The notes: generated from the letters alone by a model not told the origin. Counted from the first letter of the stretch, positions 32,523 through 42,654 are shown. The stretch is 64,000 nt of DNA from Microbacteriaceae bacterium VKM Ac-2855 (GCA_013204985.1 JABMLG010000007.1:62001-126000); one strand, 5' to 3'. Numbers and translations are program-made.

Positions 32523-35500
32523 ATGACGAAGACCTGGCTGACCACGACGAGACGGACGCTGGCGGTGGCCGCGGCCACCGCGCTCGCCATCGGAGGACTG
32601 ACCGTGCCCCTCTCCGCATCCGCCGCCGACGCCGACACGGACGTGCTGAGTGTCGACTTCGCCCAGTCCACCGGCGCCTTCCGGGGCGGCTCGACCGGCA
32701 CGCTCTACGGCTTCGGCGACGAAGGAGCGCCGACCCAGGCGATCATCAACGGCGCCCACATCACCAACACGTCGCAGAAGGCGCCGTACGGTACCCAGCA
32801 CCCGAGCGGTGACGCCCTGAAGGTCGAGGACGGCTTCTTCGACAAGTACGGCGAAGACCTCTACATCTACACCCAGGACTACTACCCCGACTGGGCGTAC
32901 AACGGCGGCCAGCGCCCCGGCGACACGCGCACGTACAACCAGGCGACGGGCAGCTACACGAGCACTCCGAACGGCATCTGGGACTACCTCGAGGTGGTCG
33001 AGTTCGTGACGGAGGCGGTCGCGACGCAGTCCGCGCACCCGAACGACTACGTGCACATCCCGTTCAACGAGCCCGACGCCGGCAACTGGTACAACAACTG
33101 GGGCTCGCTGAAGAACACCTTCCTCGCCGATTGGAAGGCCGTCTCGGACAAGATCCAAGAGGTCTACGCCCGGCACGGACTCGGGCACGCCCGGATCGGC
33201 GGCCCCGGCGACGCGGCCTACCAGCCGGTTCGCACGGCCGACTTCCTCGACTACGCCAAGGCCACCAACACCCTGCCGGACATCATGATCTGGCACGAGT
33301 TGGGCATCGACAACCTGGCGACCTACCGCTCGCACTTCCAGCACTACCGCGGCCTCGAATCCGCTCGGGGGATCTCGCCCATCCCGATCAACATCACCGA
33401 ATTCGCGATGCTGCGCGACATGGGCACCCCCGGGCAGCTCATCCAGTGGCTGGCGATGTTCGAAGACACCAAGGTCGACGCGCAGACCGCGTACTGGAAC
33501 TACGCTGGCAACCTCTCCGACAACTCCGCCCGCACCAACTCCGCCAACGGCGGTTGGTGGATGTTCAAGTGGTACGGCGACCTCGACGGAAGTCAGACCG
33601 TGGCCGTCACGCCGCCGCAGCTGAACGTGGCCGACACCCTGCAGGGCATCGGAGCCGTCGACGCAGCGAACAAGCGCGCGACCGTGCTCTACGGCGGCTC
33701 GAGCAAGCCGAAGGTGGCACTCGACCTGAACAACCTCGACCCCGCCGTGTTCGGCGCGAAGGTCGACGTCGAGGTGCGCGAAGCCCTGATCTCCGGCGCC
33801 GAAGGTGTGCAGGGCACGCCGCGCGTGGTCGCCGCTCTCGACGGAGTCGCGCTCACGGCCGGCTCCCTCGACCTGACGGTGCCGAGCTACGACCGCTACG
33901 CCGCCTACCAGGTGATCATCACGCCCGAGCAGGACCGCCCCGTCGTCACCGACCCCGTGTGGTCGGCGAGCATCGAGGCCGAGGACACCGCGATCACCGG
34001 CGCGACGAAGTACACGCAGGACCCCCTCGCCGGCGGTGGCTGGAAGTTCCTCGCGTCGCACGGTCGCGACGTCGGTTCGTTCAACAACGTGAACGCGAAG
34101 GCGGATTGGACGATCACGGTTCCGCGCGACGGCCAGTACCGCTTCCAGGTCATCGGAGCCACGCCCGGCACGCCGGGTCGCCACGCGCTCTTCGTCGACG
34201 GTGCCAAGAACCAGCTCGTGCAGTATTCGGCCGATCTCGCGCTGAACGACCGCTCCCGCTGGCAGTACCGCGGCAGCGCGGAGGTCACGGTGAACCTCAC
34301 CGCCGGATCCCACGTGCTCTCATTGCGCGCCTCCGAGAACGGCACCAGTGTGTTGCCGAACTCCGACATCACCCTCGACAAGTTCATCCTCACCGACGTC
34401 ACCGACGGCGAGCCGACGAACTACCCGGCCTCGACGCTGCGGTACGCGGGGGGAGCGTCCGTGAAGTACGGCACGGCCGGCGCACGCGGCTTCGTCAGCG
34501 TCGCAGGAGCCGATCAGCGAGCGGACGCGTACGCGCACGCCTGGCAGAGCGGCTACTACGACGTCGCGCTCGACTACCGGTCGACCGGTGCCACGAGCAT
34601 CAATGTGTCGGTGAACGGGCGCGCTGTGACCACGGTGACGGCGGATGCGGCGGGCTCCTGGCGCTCGACCGCTCGCCTGCACCTCACCGAGGGCATCAAC
34701 GAGATCGAGCTGCGCTCCACCGCGGGAGCGCTCATCGGCGGCATCACCACGACCCGCGTGGCCTCCGCCGACAGCGCGGCCGTTGTGGTCGAGGCGGAGA
34801 ACGCGACCCTCCGCGGTGCCGCGGCCGTCACCACTCTCGCGGCGAGCACGGGGACGAACGCGTCCGGTTCGAAGTTCGTCGGCTTCGTCGGCAACGGCGC
34901 GGCGAACACGATCGAGATCCCGCGCAGTGCGGGCATCGCGGCGGCCGGTCAATACGACATCGCGGTGTCGTATTCGAACGCCGAGCTCAGCGGAGCGCAC
35001 GACTACAACCCGCAGGTCGTCGATCGTCGCATCGACGTGAGCGAGAAGGATGTCGCCGGATCCGCGGGACACGCGTACTTCCGCTACACGTACTCGTGGA
35101 ACAGCTTCTGGGAACGCACCATCCCGGTGACGCTGAGCTCCGCCTCCGCACCGATCGTGCTCGGGAACGCGTCGGCCTTCGCGCCGAACATCGACCGGAT
35201 CACGATCGCCCCGGTCGCGCTCGGCGCGCCGACGACGGTCTCGACCGCCCCGGCGCTCGACGTGACCGCGGCGGCGTCGACGCGATGCGTTGCGGGCAAG
35301 GTCGTGCTCACCGTCGTCGCCACGAACAACGCGACGGTGCCGGTCGACCTGACGGTGACCTCCGCGTACGGCTCCAAGTCGTTCACGGCGGTCGCCCCGG
35401 GCAAGAACGCCTCGGCGGCGTTCACCACGCGGCTGGCCTCGGTGCCTGCAGGCAGCGCCTCGGTGGCCGCCACCGCCGTGGTCGGCGGGCAGCGCGTAAG

Positions 35501-35540
35501 CAGCACGGTCGACGCAGCGTACGCGGCGCGGTCCTGCTGA
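32523..35540 (+). CDS. Large secreted clan GH-A glycosidase with CBM modules
   Basis: Exported enzyme of 1005 residues. Signal peptide 1-34 (cleavage after ASA), a clan-A (GH39-like) TIM barrel at about 40-480, then two beta-sandwich carbohydrate-binding modules of CBM6/35 type (about 480-640 and 770-910) with an additional module between and a C-terminal Ig-like domain. Candidate acid/base E183 in PFNEPD and nucleophile E293 in NITEFAM. Specificity cannot be read. It is divergent from the alpha-galactosidase operon across shared operators, so it probably releases galactosyl-oligosaccharides outside the cell. No sortase or membrane anchor at the C-terminus; it should be freely secreted. Confidence 0.82.
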   Translation: MTKTWLTTTRRTLAVAAATALAIGGLTVPLSASAADADTDVLSVDFAQSTGAFRGGSTGTLYGFGDEGAPTQAIINGAHITNTSQKAPYGTQHPSGDALKVEDGFFDKYGEDLYIYTQDYYPDWAYNGGQRPGDTRTYNQATGSYTSTPNGIWDYLEVVEFVTEAVATQSAHPNDYVHIPFNEPDAGNWYNNWGSLKNTFLADWKAVSDKIQEVYARHGLGHARIGGPGDAAYQPVRTADFLDYAKATNTLPDIMIWHELGIDNLATYRSHFQHYRGLESARGISPIPINITEFAMLRDMGTPGQLIQWLAMFEDTKVDAQTAYWNYAGNLSDNSARTNSANGGWWMFKWYGDLDGSQTVAVTPPQLNVADTLQGIGAVDAANKRATVLYGGSSKPKVALDLNNLDPAVFGAKVDVEVREALISGAEGVQGTPRVVAALDGVALTAGSLDLTVPSYDRYAAYQVIITPEQDRPVVTDPVWSASIEAEDTAITGATKYTQDPLAGGGWKFLASHGRDVGSFNNVNAKADWTITVPRDGQYRFQVIGATPGTPGRHALFVDGAKNQLVQYSADLALNDRSRWQYRGSAEVTVNLTAGSHVLSLRASENGTSVLPNSDITLDKFILTDVTDGEPTNYPASTLRYAGGASVKYGTAGARGFVSVAGADQRADAYAHAWQSGYYDVALDYRSTGATSINVSVNGRAVTTVTADAAGSWRSTARLHLTEGINEIELRSTAGALIGGITTTRVASADSAAVVVEAENATLRGAAAVTTLAASTGTNASGSKFVGFVGNGAANTIEIPRSAGIAAAGQYDIAVSYSNAELSGAHDYNPQVVDRRIDVSEKDVAGSAGHAYFRYTYSWNSFWERTIPVTLSSASAPIVLGNASAFAPNIDRITIAPVALGAPTTVSTAPALDVTAAASTRCVAGKVVLTVVATNNATVPVDLTVTSAYGSKSFTAVAPGKNASAAFTTRLASVPAGSASVAATAVVGGQRVSSTVDAAYAARSC

Positions 35541-35638
35541 GCCCGGAGGGAGGCGCTCGTCCGGCGCCTCCCTCCCCTCCTCTTCCTCAATCACTGGCAC
35601 CGCATCCGGCGAAGACGCCGGACCGAATGGAGACTCTT

Positions 35639-36259
35639 ATGAAGACCGCATCCCGACTCCGCCTGATGGGCGTCATCGCCGGAGGGCTGCTGCTGACCGG
35701 CGTTGCCGGCACGGCTTTCGCCGCCGAGCCGTACGGCAGCGACGACATCGACGTCGACGTCCAGATAGCGCCACTGACCGAACCCGGCGTGCTCGCGATG
35801 AGTGTCGCCGGAACCAGCAGTTCGTTGACCGAGACCGGATCCACCGCGACGGTTCGACAATTCACCGGCACGATGCCCACCGTGACGGTCACGGACACAC
35901 GCGATGCCGACGAGATCCCGGCCGGTGTCGGCTGGTACGTGCTCGGCTCGTCGACGGACTTCATGGGAGACGCCGGCCAGCCGGTGATCGGCGCTGAGCA
36001 TTTCGGTTGGACTCCGCACCTCATCGACGGGGGCGAATCAGGTCTGGTCGCCGAGGGTGAGCAGGTCGACACGGTACTGGACCCTGGCCCCGACAACGTC
36101 GGCCTCGTCGGGCAGGAACTGCTGGCCCTCGCGATCGACTCCGGTGAGGCGCGGACCGACGGATCATGGACGGCGAACGCCGACCTCTTTCTGAAGACCC
36201 CGGCCGATGTCGCGGCGGGCAGCTACTCCTCGGTGCTCACCCTGTCGCTGTTCGAGTGA
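35639..36259 (+). CDS. Secreted WxL-like beta-sandwich protein
   Basis: Exported protein of 206 residues: signal peptide (KTASRLRLMGVIAGGLLLTG, cleavage after AFA near residue 29), then one beta-rich domain ending in ADVAAGSYSSVLTLSLFE, which matches the closing strand pattern of WxL domains (AG-Y-S-LT-L). WxL proteins bind the cell wall non-covalently; here a carbohydrate or wall-binding role is inferred. It follows the large glycosidase by 98 bases on the same strand and may be its co-secreted partner. Confidence 0.7.
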   Translation: MKTASRLRLMGVIAGGLLLTGVAGTAFAAEPYGSDDIDVDVQIAPLTEPGVLAMSVAGTSSSLTETGSTATVRQFTGTMPTVTVTDTRDADEIPAGVGWYVLGSSTDFMGDAGQPVIGAEHFGWTPHLIDGGESGLVAEGEQVDTVLDPGPDNVGLVGQELLALAIDSGEARTDGSWTANADLFLKTPADVAAGSYSSVLTLSLFE

Positions 36260-36268
36260 GTCCGGGCG

Positions 36269-36338
36269 CCGGCTCCGTGTGACCGGCTCCGTGTGATCCG
36301 CCCTGTGTGACCGGCTCCGTGGGATCCGTCCTGTGTGA
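36269..36338. repeat. Intergenic CCGGCTCCGTGTGA tandem repeat
   Basis: Five imperfect tandem copies of a 13-15-base unit (CCGGCTCCGTGTGA, CCGCCCTGTGTGA and variants) directly after the WxL-like gene. The remainder up to 36547 holds no credible gene; an AT-richer segment TGTCGAACATGTGTTCTAG at 36402-36420 may be a promoter or palindromic site. Confidence 0.7.
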
Positions 36339-36547
36339 CTCCTCCTCCACAGGGTGGATCCGGGCGGGTGTTGTGCCGATTCCGGTCTTGATCCACCGCC
36401 TTGTCGAACATGTGTTCTAGTGTACCGGTATGGGAAACAGGTCAGGGCTCGCGGACAGCGTGCGCACCGCGCGAGACGCGCTGCATGACGCGGTCGGGGT
36501 CGCGCACGCTCTCGTGCCGACGCGGCGTAGGAGGCGGGAGGATCGTC

Positions 36548-36697
36548 ATGACCGAGAACATTCCGCACTTCATCCCGCTCTGGCAGATCGACCCCCACCA
36601 CCACCCCAGACGCAACCGCAGACACGGGCCCCCGAAAACCACCCGCCGTAAGCGCTTCGGTCACCGCACCGACCCCGCACAATGGACCCGTGACTGA
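36548..36697 (+). CDS. Putative 49-residue His/Arg-rich small protein
   Basis: ATG at 36548 is preceded by a strong RBS (GCGGGAGGATCGTC) and the frame overlaps the start of the LacI gene. The product is short and basic with a central HHHPRRNRRH run and no membrane segment. It could be a leader peptide coupled to the regulator, or the surviving end of a larger decayed gene. Unrecognised; no function proposed. Confidence 0.35.
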   Translation: MTENIPHFIPLWQIDPHHHPRRNRRHGPPKTTRRKRFGHRTDPAQWTRD

Positions 36698-37739
36698 CGA
36701 GACCGAACCGAGACGAGCCGACGCCGACCTCGACCGCCGGGCGCCGACCATGAAGGACGTCGCGGTGCGGGCCGGGGTGTCGCGGCAGCTGGTGTCGATG
36801 GCGCTTCGCAACGTGCCCGGTCCGAGCGAGAGCTCGAGGGAGCGCGTGCTTGCCGCCGCCGCCGAGATCGGTTTCAGTGTGAACGCATCGGCCCGGCTTC
36901 TGCGCCAGTCGCGCTCGCGCCTGATCGGTGTGCTTTTCGTCGTCGGCAACGCATTCGAGGCGCCCTTCGTCGAGAGGATCCTCGTGCGCGCGAAGGCGGC
37001 GGGCTACGGTGTGGTCCTCGGGCCGATCGGTCCGGGGCGCGACACCGACGTGGTCGTCACAGAACTCCGCGGCCATCGCATCGAGGCACTTGCCTGCTTC
37101 AACCCCGATCCATCCTCACCTGCGCTTCAACGGGCGATCGAGCAGCTCCCGGTCGTCTGGCTCGGCGAACGCTCCGCGAACCCGCGAGCGGATGCGGTGC
37201 GAGCCGACGACGAGAAGGGGCTGCGGCTCGCTGTCGAGCACCTCGTGACGTTGGGTCACCAGGAGATCGCTTATGTGGGTGGCCGTGGCGGGTCCGTCGG
37301 TCCGGATCGTGCTCAGGCGTATCGGGCGGCGATGGAGGCGAACAGGCTGTCCGAGTTCATCGATGTCATCGACAGCGGCTTCGAGGAGGAGGATGCCGCA
37401 GCGGCGGCGCGGGAGCTGATCGCGCGGGATCACCTGCCGACGGCCGTCATCGCGTGCAGCGACCAGTCGGCTGCCGCCGTGCGGGCGGTGTTCGCGAACG
37501 CCGGGGTGGACGTGCCCGGCGAGGTGTCGATCATCGGCTACGACGACAGCGCGGTCGCGGCCCTGTCGTTCAACAGCCTGACATCGGTGCGGCAGGACCT
37601 CGACGCCACGGTGGCGGCGACGCTGGCCGCGATCATCGCGCGGATCGAGAACCCGGAACGGTCGCCGCTCGATACCCGGACTCCGGCGACACTCGTCGTC
37701 CGATCGTCCACGGCCGCCGCTCGCAACGCCCTGTCCTGA
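36690..37739 (+). CDS. LacI-family regulator of the adjacent MFS transporter
   Basis: Repressor of 349 residues: HTH at about 20-45 (TMKDVAVRAGVSRQLVSMAL, with RQLVSM in the recognition helix), hinge, then the ligand-binding domain with IIGYDDSAVAALSF. GTG at 36690. Immediately followed, on the same strand, by an MFS transporter gene, with the palindrome TTAGCACGAGCTAA between them. The recognition helix RQLVSMAL differs from that of the other LacI proteins here, fitting the distinct TTAGC half-site. Confidence 0.88.
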   Translation: MTDETEPRRADADLDRRAPTMKDVAVRAGVSRQLVSMALRNVPGPSESSRERVLAAAAEIGFSVNASARLLRQSRSRLIGVLFVVGNAFEAPFVERILVRAKAAGYGVVLGPIGPGRDTDVVVTELRGHRIEALACFNPDPSSPALQRAIEQLPVVWLGERSANPRADAVRADDEKGLRLAVEHLVTLGHQEIAYVGGRGGSVGPDRAQAYRAAMEANRLSEFIDVIDSGFEEEDAAAAARELIARDHLPTAVIACSDQSAAAVRAVFANAGVDVPGEVSIIGYDDSAVAALSFNSLTSVRQDLDATVAATLAAIIARIENPERSPLDTRTPATLVVRSSTAAARNALS

Positions 37740-37812
37740 CCCATGGTCCTGTCCTGACCTCCGGTCCTGTCCTGACCCGCGGGCAGGAGCCTCGAGCCTG
37801 ACCTCCGGTCCG
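37735..37812. repeat. Short tandem repeat after the LacI gene
   Basis: Imperfect repeats of TCCTGTCCTGACC and CCTCCGGTCC fill the gap between the LacI stop and the MFS promoter region. No gene is seen. Confidence 0.65.
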
Positions 37813-37858
37813 GCTGCGCTTGCGCATCCGACGATTGATGGGTAGGTTCATCCTCGTC

Positions 37859-37872
37859 TTAGCACGAGCTAA
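37859..37872. promoter_or_regulatory. TTAGCACGAGCTAA operator
   Basis: Perfect TTAGC/GCTAA inverted half-sites with a 4-base centre, 70 bases upstream of the MFS start and directly after the LacI gene. Typical size and place for a LacI operator. Confidence 0.7.
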
Positions 37873-37942
37873 CAGCACGTGCCAGACACGACTCATTCCG
37901 CTGCCACCCCATCCCGCACCACTTCGACTCGAGGAGGAGTCC

Positions 37943-39214
37943 ATGTCCGCTCCGGCGACACCAGCCGCCCCGCTCACCAGCCCGGTGAGCACCGAACGCG
38001 TGAGCGCGGGTTTCATCGTCGCTCTCGGTTTCGCCCAGTTCGGCATCTTCGTGGCGCTGCTCGCGCCGGTCTTCGTGAGCATGTCGCTCAAGGCGCAGCA
38101 GATCAATCCGGAGGACCCCGCCGCCATTCTGGGCACCGTGCTCCCGATCGGCGCCCTCGGTGCCTTGTTCGCGAACCCGCTCGCGGGCGCGCTGAGCGAC
38201 CGGACCCGAACGCGCTGGGGTCGCCGCCGGCCGTGGCTCCTCGGCGGAGTCGTGTTCTTCTTCCTCGGTCTCATCGTGATGGCCGTCTCGACCGACGTGG
38301 CGACGCTGATGATGGGGTGGCTGCTCTGCCAGGTCGCCTCAAACGCCACAACGGCGGCGCTGTTCGCGAGCTTCGCCGACAACGTTCCGCAGGAGCAGCG
38401 AGGCAAAGCGTCCGGCATCCTCGCCGTCGCTCAGAACGTCGCGATCCTCGCCGGCATCTACCTGGCCGTTCCGCTGAGCGGCAACCTGCCCGTCCTCTTC
38501 ATCGCCCCCGGCGTCCTGGCCGTGATCAGCATCGTCGTCTTCGCGATCGTCACGAAGGACGAGCTGCCGGACTACCCGTTGAAGAAGCTGACCTTCCTCA
38601 ACGTGATCGGCTCGTTCTGGACCAACCCGATCAAGAACCCCGACTTCGGCTTCGCCTGGTGGTCGCGCTTCCTGATCACGCTGGCGACCTTCATGTTCAC
38701 CACCTACCGCCTGCTGTACATGCAGGACCACCTCGGTCTGAGCGTCGAGGCCGCGACCGCCGCCGTCGCGTTCGGAGTGCTGCTTTACACGCTCGTTCTG
38801 CTCGTCGCATCCTGGGGCGCCGGCTGGCTCTCCGACAAGCTGGGTCGCCGCAAGATCTTCGTCGGTGGTTCGACCGCGCTGTTCGCGGTGGGCCTGATCG
38901 TGCTCGCCCACGCCGACACGGTCGCGATGTTCTACGTCGCGGAGATCATCATGGGCTTCGCGTACGGCATCTACGGAGCCGTCGACAACGCGCTCATCGT
39001 CGATGTGCTGCCGCGTGCCGACCGTCCGGGTAAGGACCTCGGTGTGATCAACATCGCCAACGCGCTGCCGCAGTCGCTGGCGCCGGCGCTGGGCCTGGCG
39101 ATGCTCGGGTTCGCGGTGAACGACAACCAGAACTACACGGCACTGCTGTGGGGCGCGGGAGTCGTCGCTCTGATCGGCGCACTCGCGATCATCCCGATCA
39201 AGCGCGTTCGGTAG
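37943..39214 (+). CDS. MFS sugar transporter
   Basis: Inner-membrane symporter of 423 residues, 12 helices, with the basic cytoplasmic loops GALSDRTRTRWGRRRPWLLG and WLSDKLGRRKIFVG that mark MFS sugar carriers of the GPH/oligosaccharide kind. ATG at 37943 follows GAGGAGG. Same architecture as the transporter at 6599-7876, but clearly a separate paralogue. It is controlled by the LacI gene before it. No hydrolase is adjacent, so the substrate is open; by region a galactoside or its aglycone is plausible. Confidence 0.88.
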   Translation: MSAPATPAAPLTSPVSTERVSAGFIVALGFAQFGIFVALLAPVFVSMSLKAQQINPEDPAAILGTVLPIGALGALFANPLAGALSDRTRTRWGRRRPWLLGGVVFFFLGLIVMAVSTDVATLMMGWLLCQVASNATTAALFASFADNVPQEQRGKASGILAVAQNVAILAGIYLAVPLSGNLPVLFIAPGVLAVISIVVFAIVTKDELPDYPLKKLTFLNVIGSFWTNPIKNPDFGFAWWSRFLITLATFMFTTYRLLYMQDHLGLSVEAATAAVAFGVLLYTLVLLVASWGAGWLSDKLGRRKIFVGGSTALFAVGLIVLAHADTVAMFYVAEIIMGFAYGIYGAVDNALIVDVLPRADRPGKDLGVINIANALPQSLAPALGLAMLGFAVNDNQNYTALLWGAGVVALIGALAIIPIKRVR

Positions 39215-39218
39215 TCGG

Positions 39219-39797
39219 TCACTCGGGCAGGGGAGCCAGCCCGCAGAGGAACGCCAGCAGCTCCTCTGCGGGAGCCTCCAGTGGTGTCCCTGTGCCGAAG
39301 CGCCAACCCGCATCGCTGGCGATGAGCGCGCGGTCGCGGATGGCGGCGCGGATCGGCAGCGGGGCGGCGAGGCTGAGATGCAGGGCGACCGCTCCGGAGA
39401 CGCGGGCCGGGAGGCCGATGCCGCCACCGACCGCGAGTTCCGCGGCCACGACGGCGACGAGCTCGGCCACCCCGTGCGGTCCGGTTCCGGATGCGCGCTG
39501 CGAAGCGAACGACGCGAGAGCGGCTCGAGCGGTGGCCGGCTCGAGTTCGGCCGCATCCGCACCGACCCCGAGACGAGCCGCGAACCTCTGTCGGCGTGAC
39601 GAGCCGAGTCGGTCGATCAACGCACTGAGCACCGAGCCGACCGTGCCTCCGCCGCGGGCGGGCGCATCCCACGCGGCATCGTTCGATGCGAGCCGGACGA
39701 GTCGTTGCGCGACGAACGGGCGCCAGTCGTTGCTGACGCCCGATTCGTCGACCTGCGCGCGCTGGCTGAGCGGGAGGTACCGCGAGAAATCAGCCAT
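39219..39797 (-). CDS. Unrecognised 192-residue protein at the end of the CUT2 operon
   Basis: Soluble alanine-rich, helical protein with no signal peptide or membrane helix and no motif I recognise. ATG at 39797 with RBS GAGGG is preferred to the longer frame reaching 39914. It is 26 bases after the MmsB-type permease on the same strand, so it is transcribed with the CUT2 importer. A role linked to sugar uptake or the first metabolic step is possible but unsupported. Confidence 0.6.
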   Translation of the reverse strand: MADFSRYLPLSQRAQVDESGVSNDWRPFVAQRLVRLASNDAAWDAPARGGGTVGSVLSALIDRLGSSRRQRFAARLGVGADAAELEPATARAALASFASQRASGTGPHGVAELVAVVAAELAVGGGIGLPARVSGAVALHLSLAAPLPIRAAIRDRALIASDAGWRFGTGTPLEAPAEELLAFLCGLAPLPE

Positions 39798-39823
39798 GGT
39801 GTCCCTCGAACAGTCGGCGCGGA

Positions 39824-41059
39824 CTAACCGATGCGGCTGCCGGAGCGGCGCTTGTTGTAGACGTCGAACGCGACGGCGAGCAGCAGCACGAGGCCCTTCA
39901 CGGCCTGCTGCCACTCGATGCCGATGCCCATGATCGACATACCGTTGTTGAGCACGCCGATGATGAGACCACCGATGATGGCACCGCCGATAGTGCCGAC
40001 GCCGCCCTGCACGGCGGCACCGCCGATGAAGGCCGCCGAGATCGCTTCGAGCTCGAAGCCGTCACCGGCTTTGGGCCCGGCGAGGTTGAGTCGCGCGGTG
40101 AAGACGAGGCCCGCCAACGCCGCGAGGAAGCCCATGTTCACGAACAGCCAGAAGGTGACGTTGCGGGTCTTGATGCCGGAGAGCTCGGCCGCGTGCAGGT
40201 TGCCGCCGATCGCGTACACGTGCCGGCCGAAGACGGAGCGCGACATCACGACGCCGTAGACCATCACGAGCACGGCGAGCACGATGAGCGTGATCGGGAT
40301 GCCCTTGAAGGTGGAGAGCGCGTAAGCGAACAGGGCGATGCCGGCGGCGACGAGCACGAGCTTGGTGATGAACCAGGCGAAGGGCTCGACCTCCTGGTTG
40401 TACTTCTGCCGACCGCGGCGGGTGCGCACGGACTGCACGATGAAAGCGAGGATCGCCAGGGCACCGACGCCGAGGGAGAGCGGGTCCAACTCGAGTTCGC
40501 CGAAGATGTCGGTGAGGAAGCCGTTGCCCAGTGCGCGGTACTCGGTGGGGAAGGAGCCGATGTTGGCGTTACCGAGCACAACGAGCGCGAGGCCGCGGAA
40601 GATCAGCATGCCCGCCAAGGTCACGATGAACGCGGGTATCCCGACGTACGCGATCCAGAATCCCTGCCAGGCGCCGACGAGTGCCCCGATCAGCAGCGAC
40701 AGCACGATCGACAGCCACCACGGCAGGCCCATGTTCACCGCGAAGACGCCGGAGACGGCACCCACGAAAGCGGCGATCGAGCCGACCGAGAGGTCGATGT
40801 GGCCGGCGACGATGACCATGACCATGCCGATGGCGAGGATCAGGATGTAGCCGTTCTGCACGATCAGGTTCGAGATGTTCTGCGGTCGCAGCAGGATCCC
40901 GTTCGTGAGGACTTCGAAGAGCAGCACCACGACGAGCAGCGCGATGAAGATGCCGTTCTTGCCCAGGTCGCCCAGCACGTGGCTGATGCGTTTGGTGAAC
41001 GCGTTCTCGACGGGCTGCACGGCGGCTCCCGCCGCCGGCTTGTCCTGCAGATCGGTCAT
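39824..41059 (-). CDS. CUT2 sugar ABC permease (MmsB/GguB)
   Basis: Membrane permease of 411 residues, larger than the RbsC type and with a loop between helices near residues 200-245, which is characteristic of the MmsB (GguB, XylH-like) subgroup. Family segments [17 protein letters not shown] and [12 protein letters not shown] are clear. It forms the channel with the ATPase at 41056. ATG overlaps the ATPase stop. Confidence 0.92.
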   Translation of the reverse strand: MTDLQDKPAAGAAVQPVENAFTKRISHVLGDLGKNGIFIALLVVVLLFEVLTNGILLRPQNISNLIVQNGYILILAIGMVMVIVAGHIDLSVGSIAAFVGAVSGVFAVNMGLPWWLSIVLSLLIGALVGAWQGFWIAYVGIPAFIVTLAGMLIFRGLALVVLGNANIGSFPTEYRALGNGFLTDIFGELELDPLSLGVGALAILAFIVQSVRTRRGRQKYNQEVEPFAWFITKLVLVAAGIALFAYALSTFKGIPITLIVLAVLVMVYGVVMSRSVFGRHVYAIGGNLHAAELSGIKTRNVTFWLFVNMGFLAALAGLVFTARLNLAGPKAGDGFELEAISAAFIGGAAVQGGVGTIGGAIIGGLIIGVLNNGMSIMGIGIEWQQAVKGLVLLLAVAFDVYNKRRSGSRIG

Positions 41060-42585
41060 CGTTGCTTCTCCTGAGTCATAAGAGTGAGGACCGCCTCAGG
41101 CGTCGCCTCGCTGATGGGCAGTTCGCCCGTGATGCGGCCCTCCGACAGCGCGTACACGCGGTCGCAGATGCCGAGGAGCTCGGGCAGCTCGGAGGAGATG
41201 ACGATGATCCCCTTCCCGGCCGCGGCGAGCTTGTTGATGATCGTGTAGATCTCGTACTTCGCGCCCACGTCGATGCCGCGGGTGGGCTCATCGAGGATGA
41301 GGACATCCGGGTCGGAGTAGATCCACTTCGACAGCACGACCTTCTGCTGGTTGCCGCCCGAGAGCTTCCCGGTCTTCGCCAGTACCGTCGGGGACTTGAT
41401 GTTCATCGAGCTGCGGTACTCGTTCGCGACCTCGAACTCGAGGTTGTCGTCGATGAGACCACCCTTGGAGATCTTGTCGAGCGAGGCGAGCGAGATGTTC
41501 CGCTTGATGTCGTCGATGAGGTTCAGCCCGTAGTGCTTGCGGTCCTCGGTGGCGTAGGCGAGGCCGTGGGCGATCGCCTCCGAGACGTTGCGGATCTTGA
41601 TCTCCTTGCCCGCCTTGAAGACGGAGCCCGAGATCCGGCTGCCGTACGAGCGCCCGAACAGCGACATCGCGAACTCGGTGCGTCCGGCGCCCATCAGGCC
41701 CGCGATGCCGACGATCTCACCGCGGTGCACGTTGAGGTTGACGTTGTCGACCATCACCCGGGTCGGATCCTGGGGATGGTGCGCCGTCCAGTTCTCGACG
41801 CGCAGGATCTCCTCGCCGAGATGCGGCGTGTGATCCGGGTAGCGGTGGTCGAGGTCGCGGCCCACCATGTCCTTGATGATGCGGTCCTCGGTGACGTCGC
41901 TCTTCGCGATCGTCTCGATGGTCCTGCCGTCGCGGATCACCGTCACGGTGTCCGAGATCTTCTTGATCTCGTTCAGCTTGTGACTGATGATGATCGACGT
42001 GATCCCCTGCTCCTTGAGGTGCAGGATCAGATCGAGCAGGTGCGCGGAGTCCTCGTCGTTCAGAGCCGCGGTCGGCTCGTCGAGGATGAGCAGCTTCACC
42101 CGCTTCGAGAGCGCCTTGGCGATCTCGACGAGCTGCTGCTTGCCGACACCGATGTCGAGGATCTTGGTGGTCGGATTCTCGGCGAGGCCGACGCGGGCGA
42201 GCAGCGCGGCCGCATCCTGGTTCGTCTTGTTCCAGTCGATCAGCCCCGCGAATCCGCGGACCTCGTTGCCGAGGAAGATGTTCTCGGCGATGGAGAGGTA
42301 GGGGCTCAGGGCGAGCTCCTGGTGGATGATGACGATGCCCTGCGCCTCGCTGTCGCGGATGCTGCCGAACTGCATCGTCTCGCCCTCGAAGACGATGTCG
42401 CCCTCGTAGCTGCCGTGCGGGTAGACGCCCGAGAGCACCTTCATCAGGGTGGATTTGCCGGCGCCGTTCTCGCCGCAGATCGCGTGCACCTCGCCGCGGG
42501 CGACGTTGAGCGTCACATCCTGCAGCGCCTTCACGCCGGGGAAGGTCTTGGTGATCGAGCGCATCTCGAGGATGTTCGTGCTCAC
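41056..42585 (-). CDS. CUT2 sugar ABC ATPase (MmsA/GguA)
   Basis: Peripheral ATPase of 509 residues with two fused ABC modules. Walker [10 protein letters not shown] (near 39-47) in the first module, degenerate GLMGAGRTE in the second; [14 protein letters not shown] signature and Walker [14 protein letters not shown] in the second half, [11 protein letters not shown] in the first. This asymmetry is normal for CUT2 ATPases. GTG start. It energises import of a pentose or hexose (galactose, glucose, arabinose) captured by the ChvE-like protein upstream. Confidence 0.94.
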   Translation of the reverse strand: MSTNILEMRSITKTFPGVKALQDVTLNVARGEVHAICGENGAGKSTLMKVLSGVYPHGSYEGDIVFEGETMQFGSIRDSEAQGIVIIHQELALSPYLSIAENIFLGNEVRGFAGLIDWNKTNQDAAALLARVGLAENPTTKILDIGVGKQQLVEIAKALSKRVKLLILDEPTAALNDEDSAHLLDLILHLKEQGITSIIISHKLNEIKKISDTVTVIRDGRTIETIAKSDVTEDRIIKDMVGRDLDHRYPDHTPHLGEEILRVENWTAHHPQDPTRVMVDNVNLNVHRGEIVGIAGLMGAGRTEFAMSLFGRSYGSRISGSVFKAGKEIKIRNVSEAIAHGLAYATEDRKHYGLNLIDDIKRNISLASLDKISKGGLIDDNLEFEVANEYRSSMNIKSPTVLAKTGKLSGGNQQKVVLSKWIYSDPDVLILDEPTRGIDVGAKYEIYTIINKLAAAGKGIIVISSELPELLGICDRVYALSEGRITGELPISEATPEAVLTLMTQEKQR

Positions 42586-42616
42586 GTTGCGACTCCTTCG
42601 TCGGGGGGATGGGGAC

Positions 42617-42638
42617 GGGGACGCCCGAAGGCGTCCCC
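42617..42638 (-). terminator. Hairpin after the sugar-binding protein gene
   Basis: Perfect 9-base stem GGGGACGCC / GGCGTCCCC with a 4-base loop between the binding-protein stop (42655) and ATPase start (42585). No T-run; probably a message-stabilising or partial terminator structure. Confidence 0.7.
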
Positions 42639-42654
42639 GTCGGTGAGGGCTGGA

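Noticed and set aside
30796-34313. Large antisense frames over GH36 and the secreted glycosidase
   Set aside because: Both overlap genes with visible catalytic residues; translations show only shadow composition.
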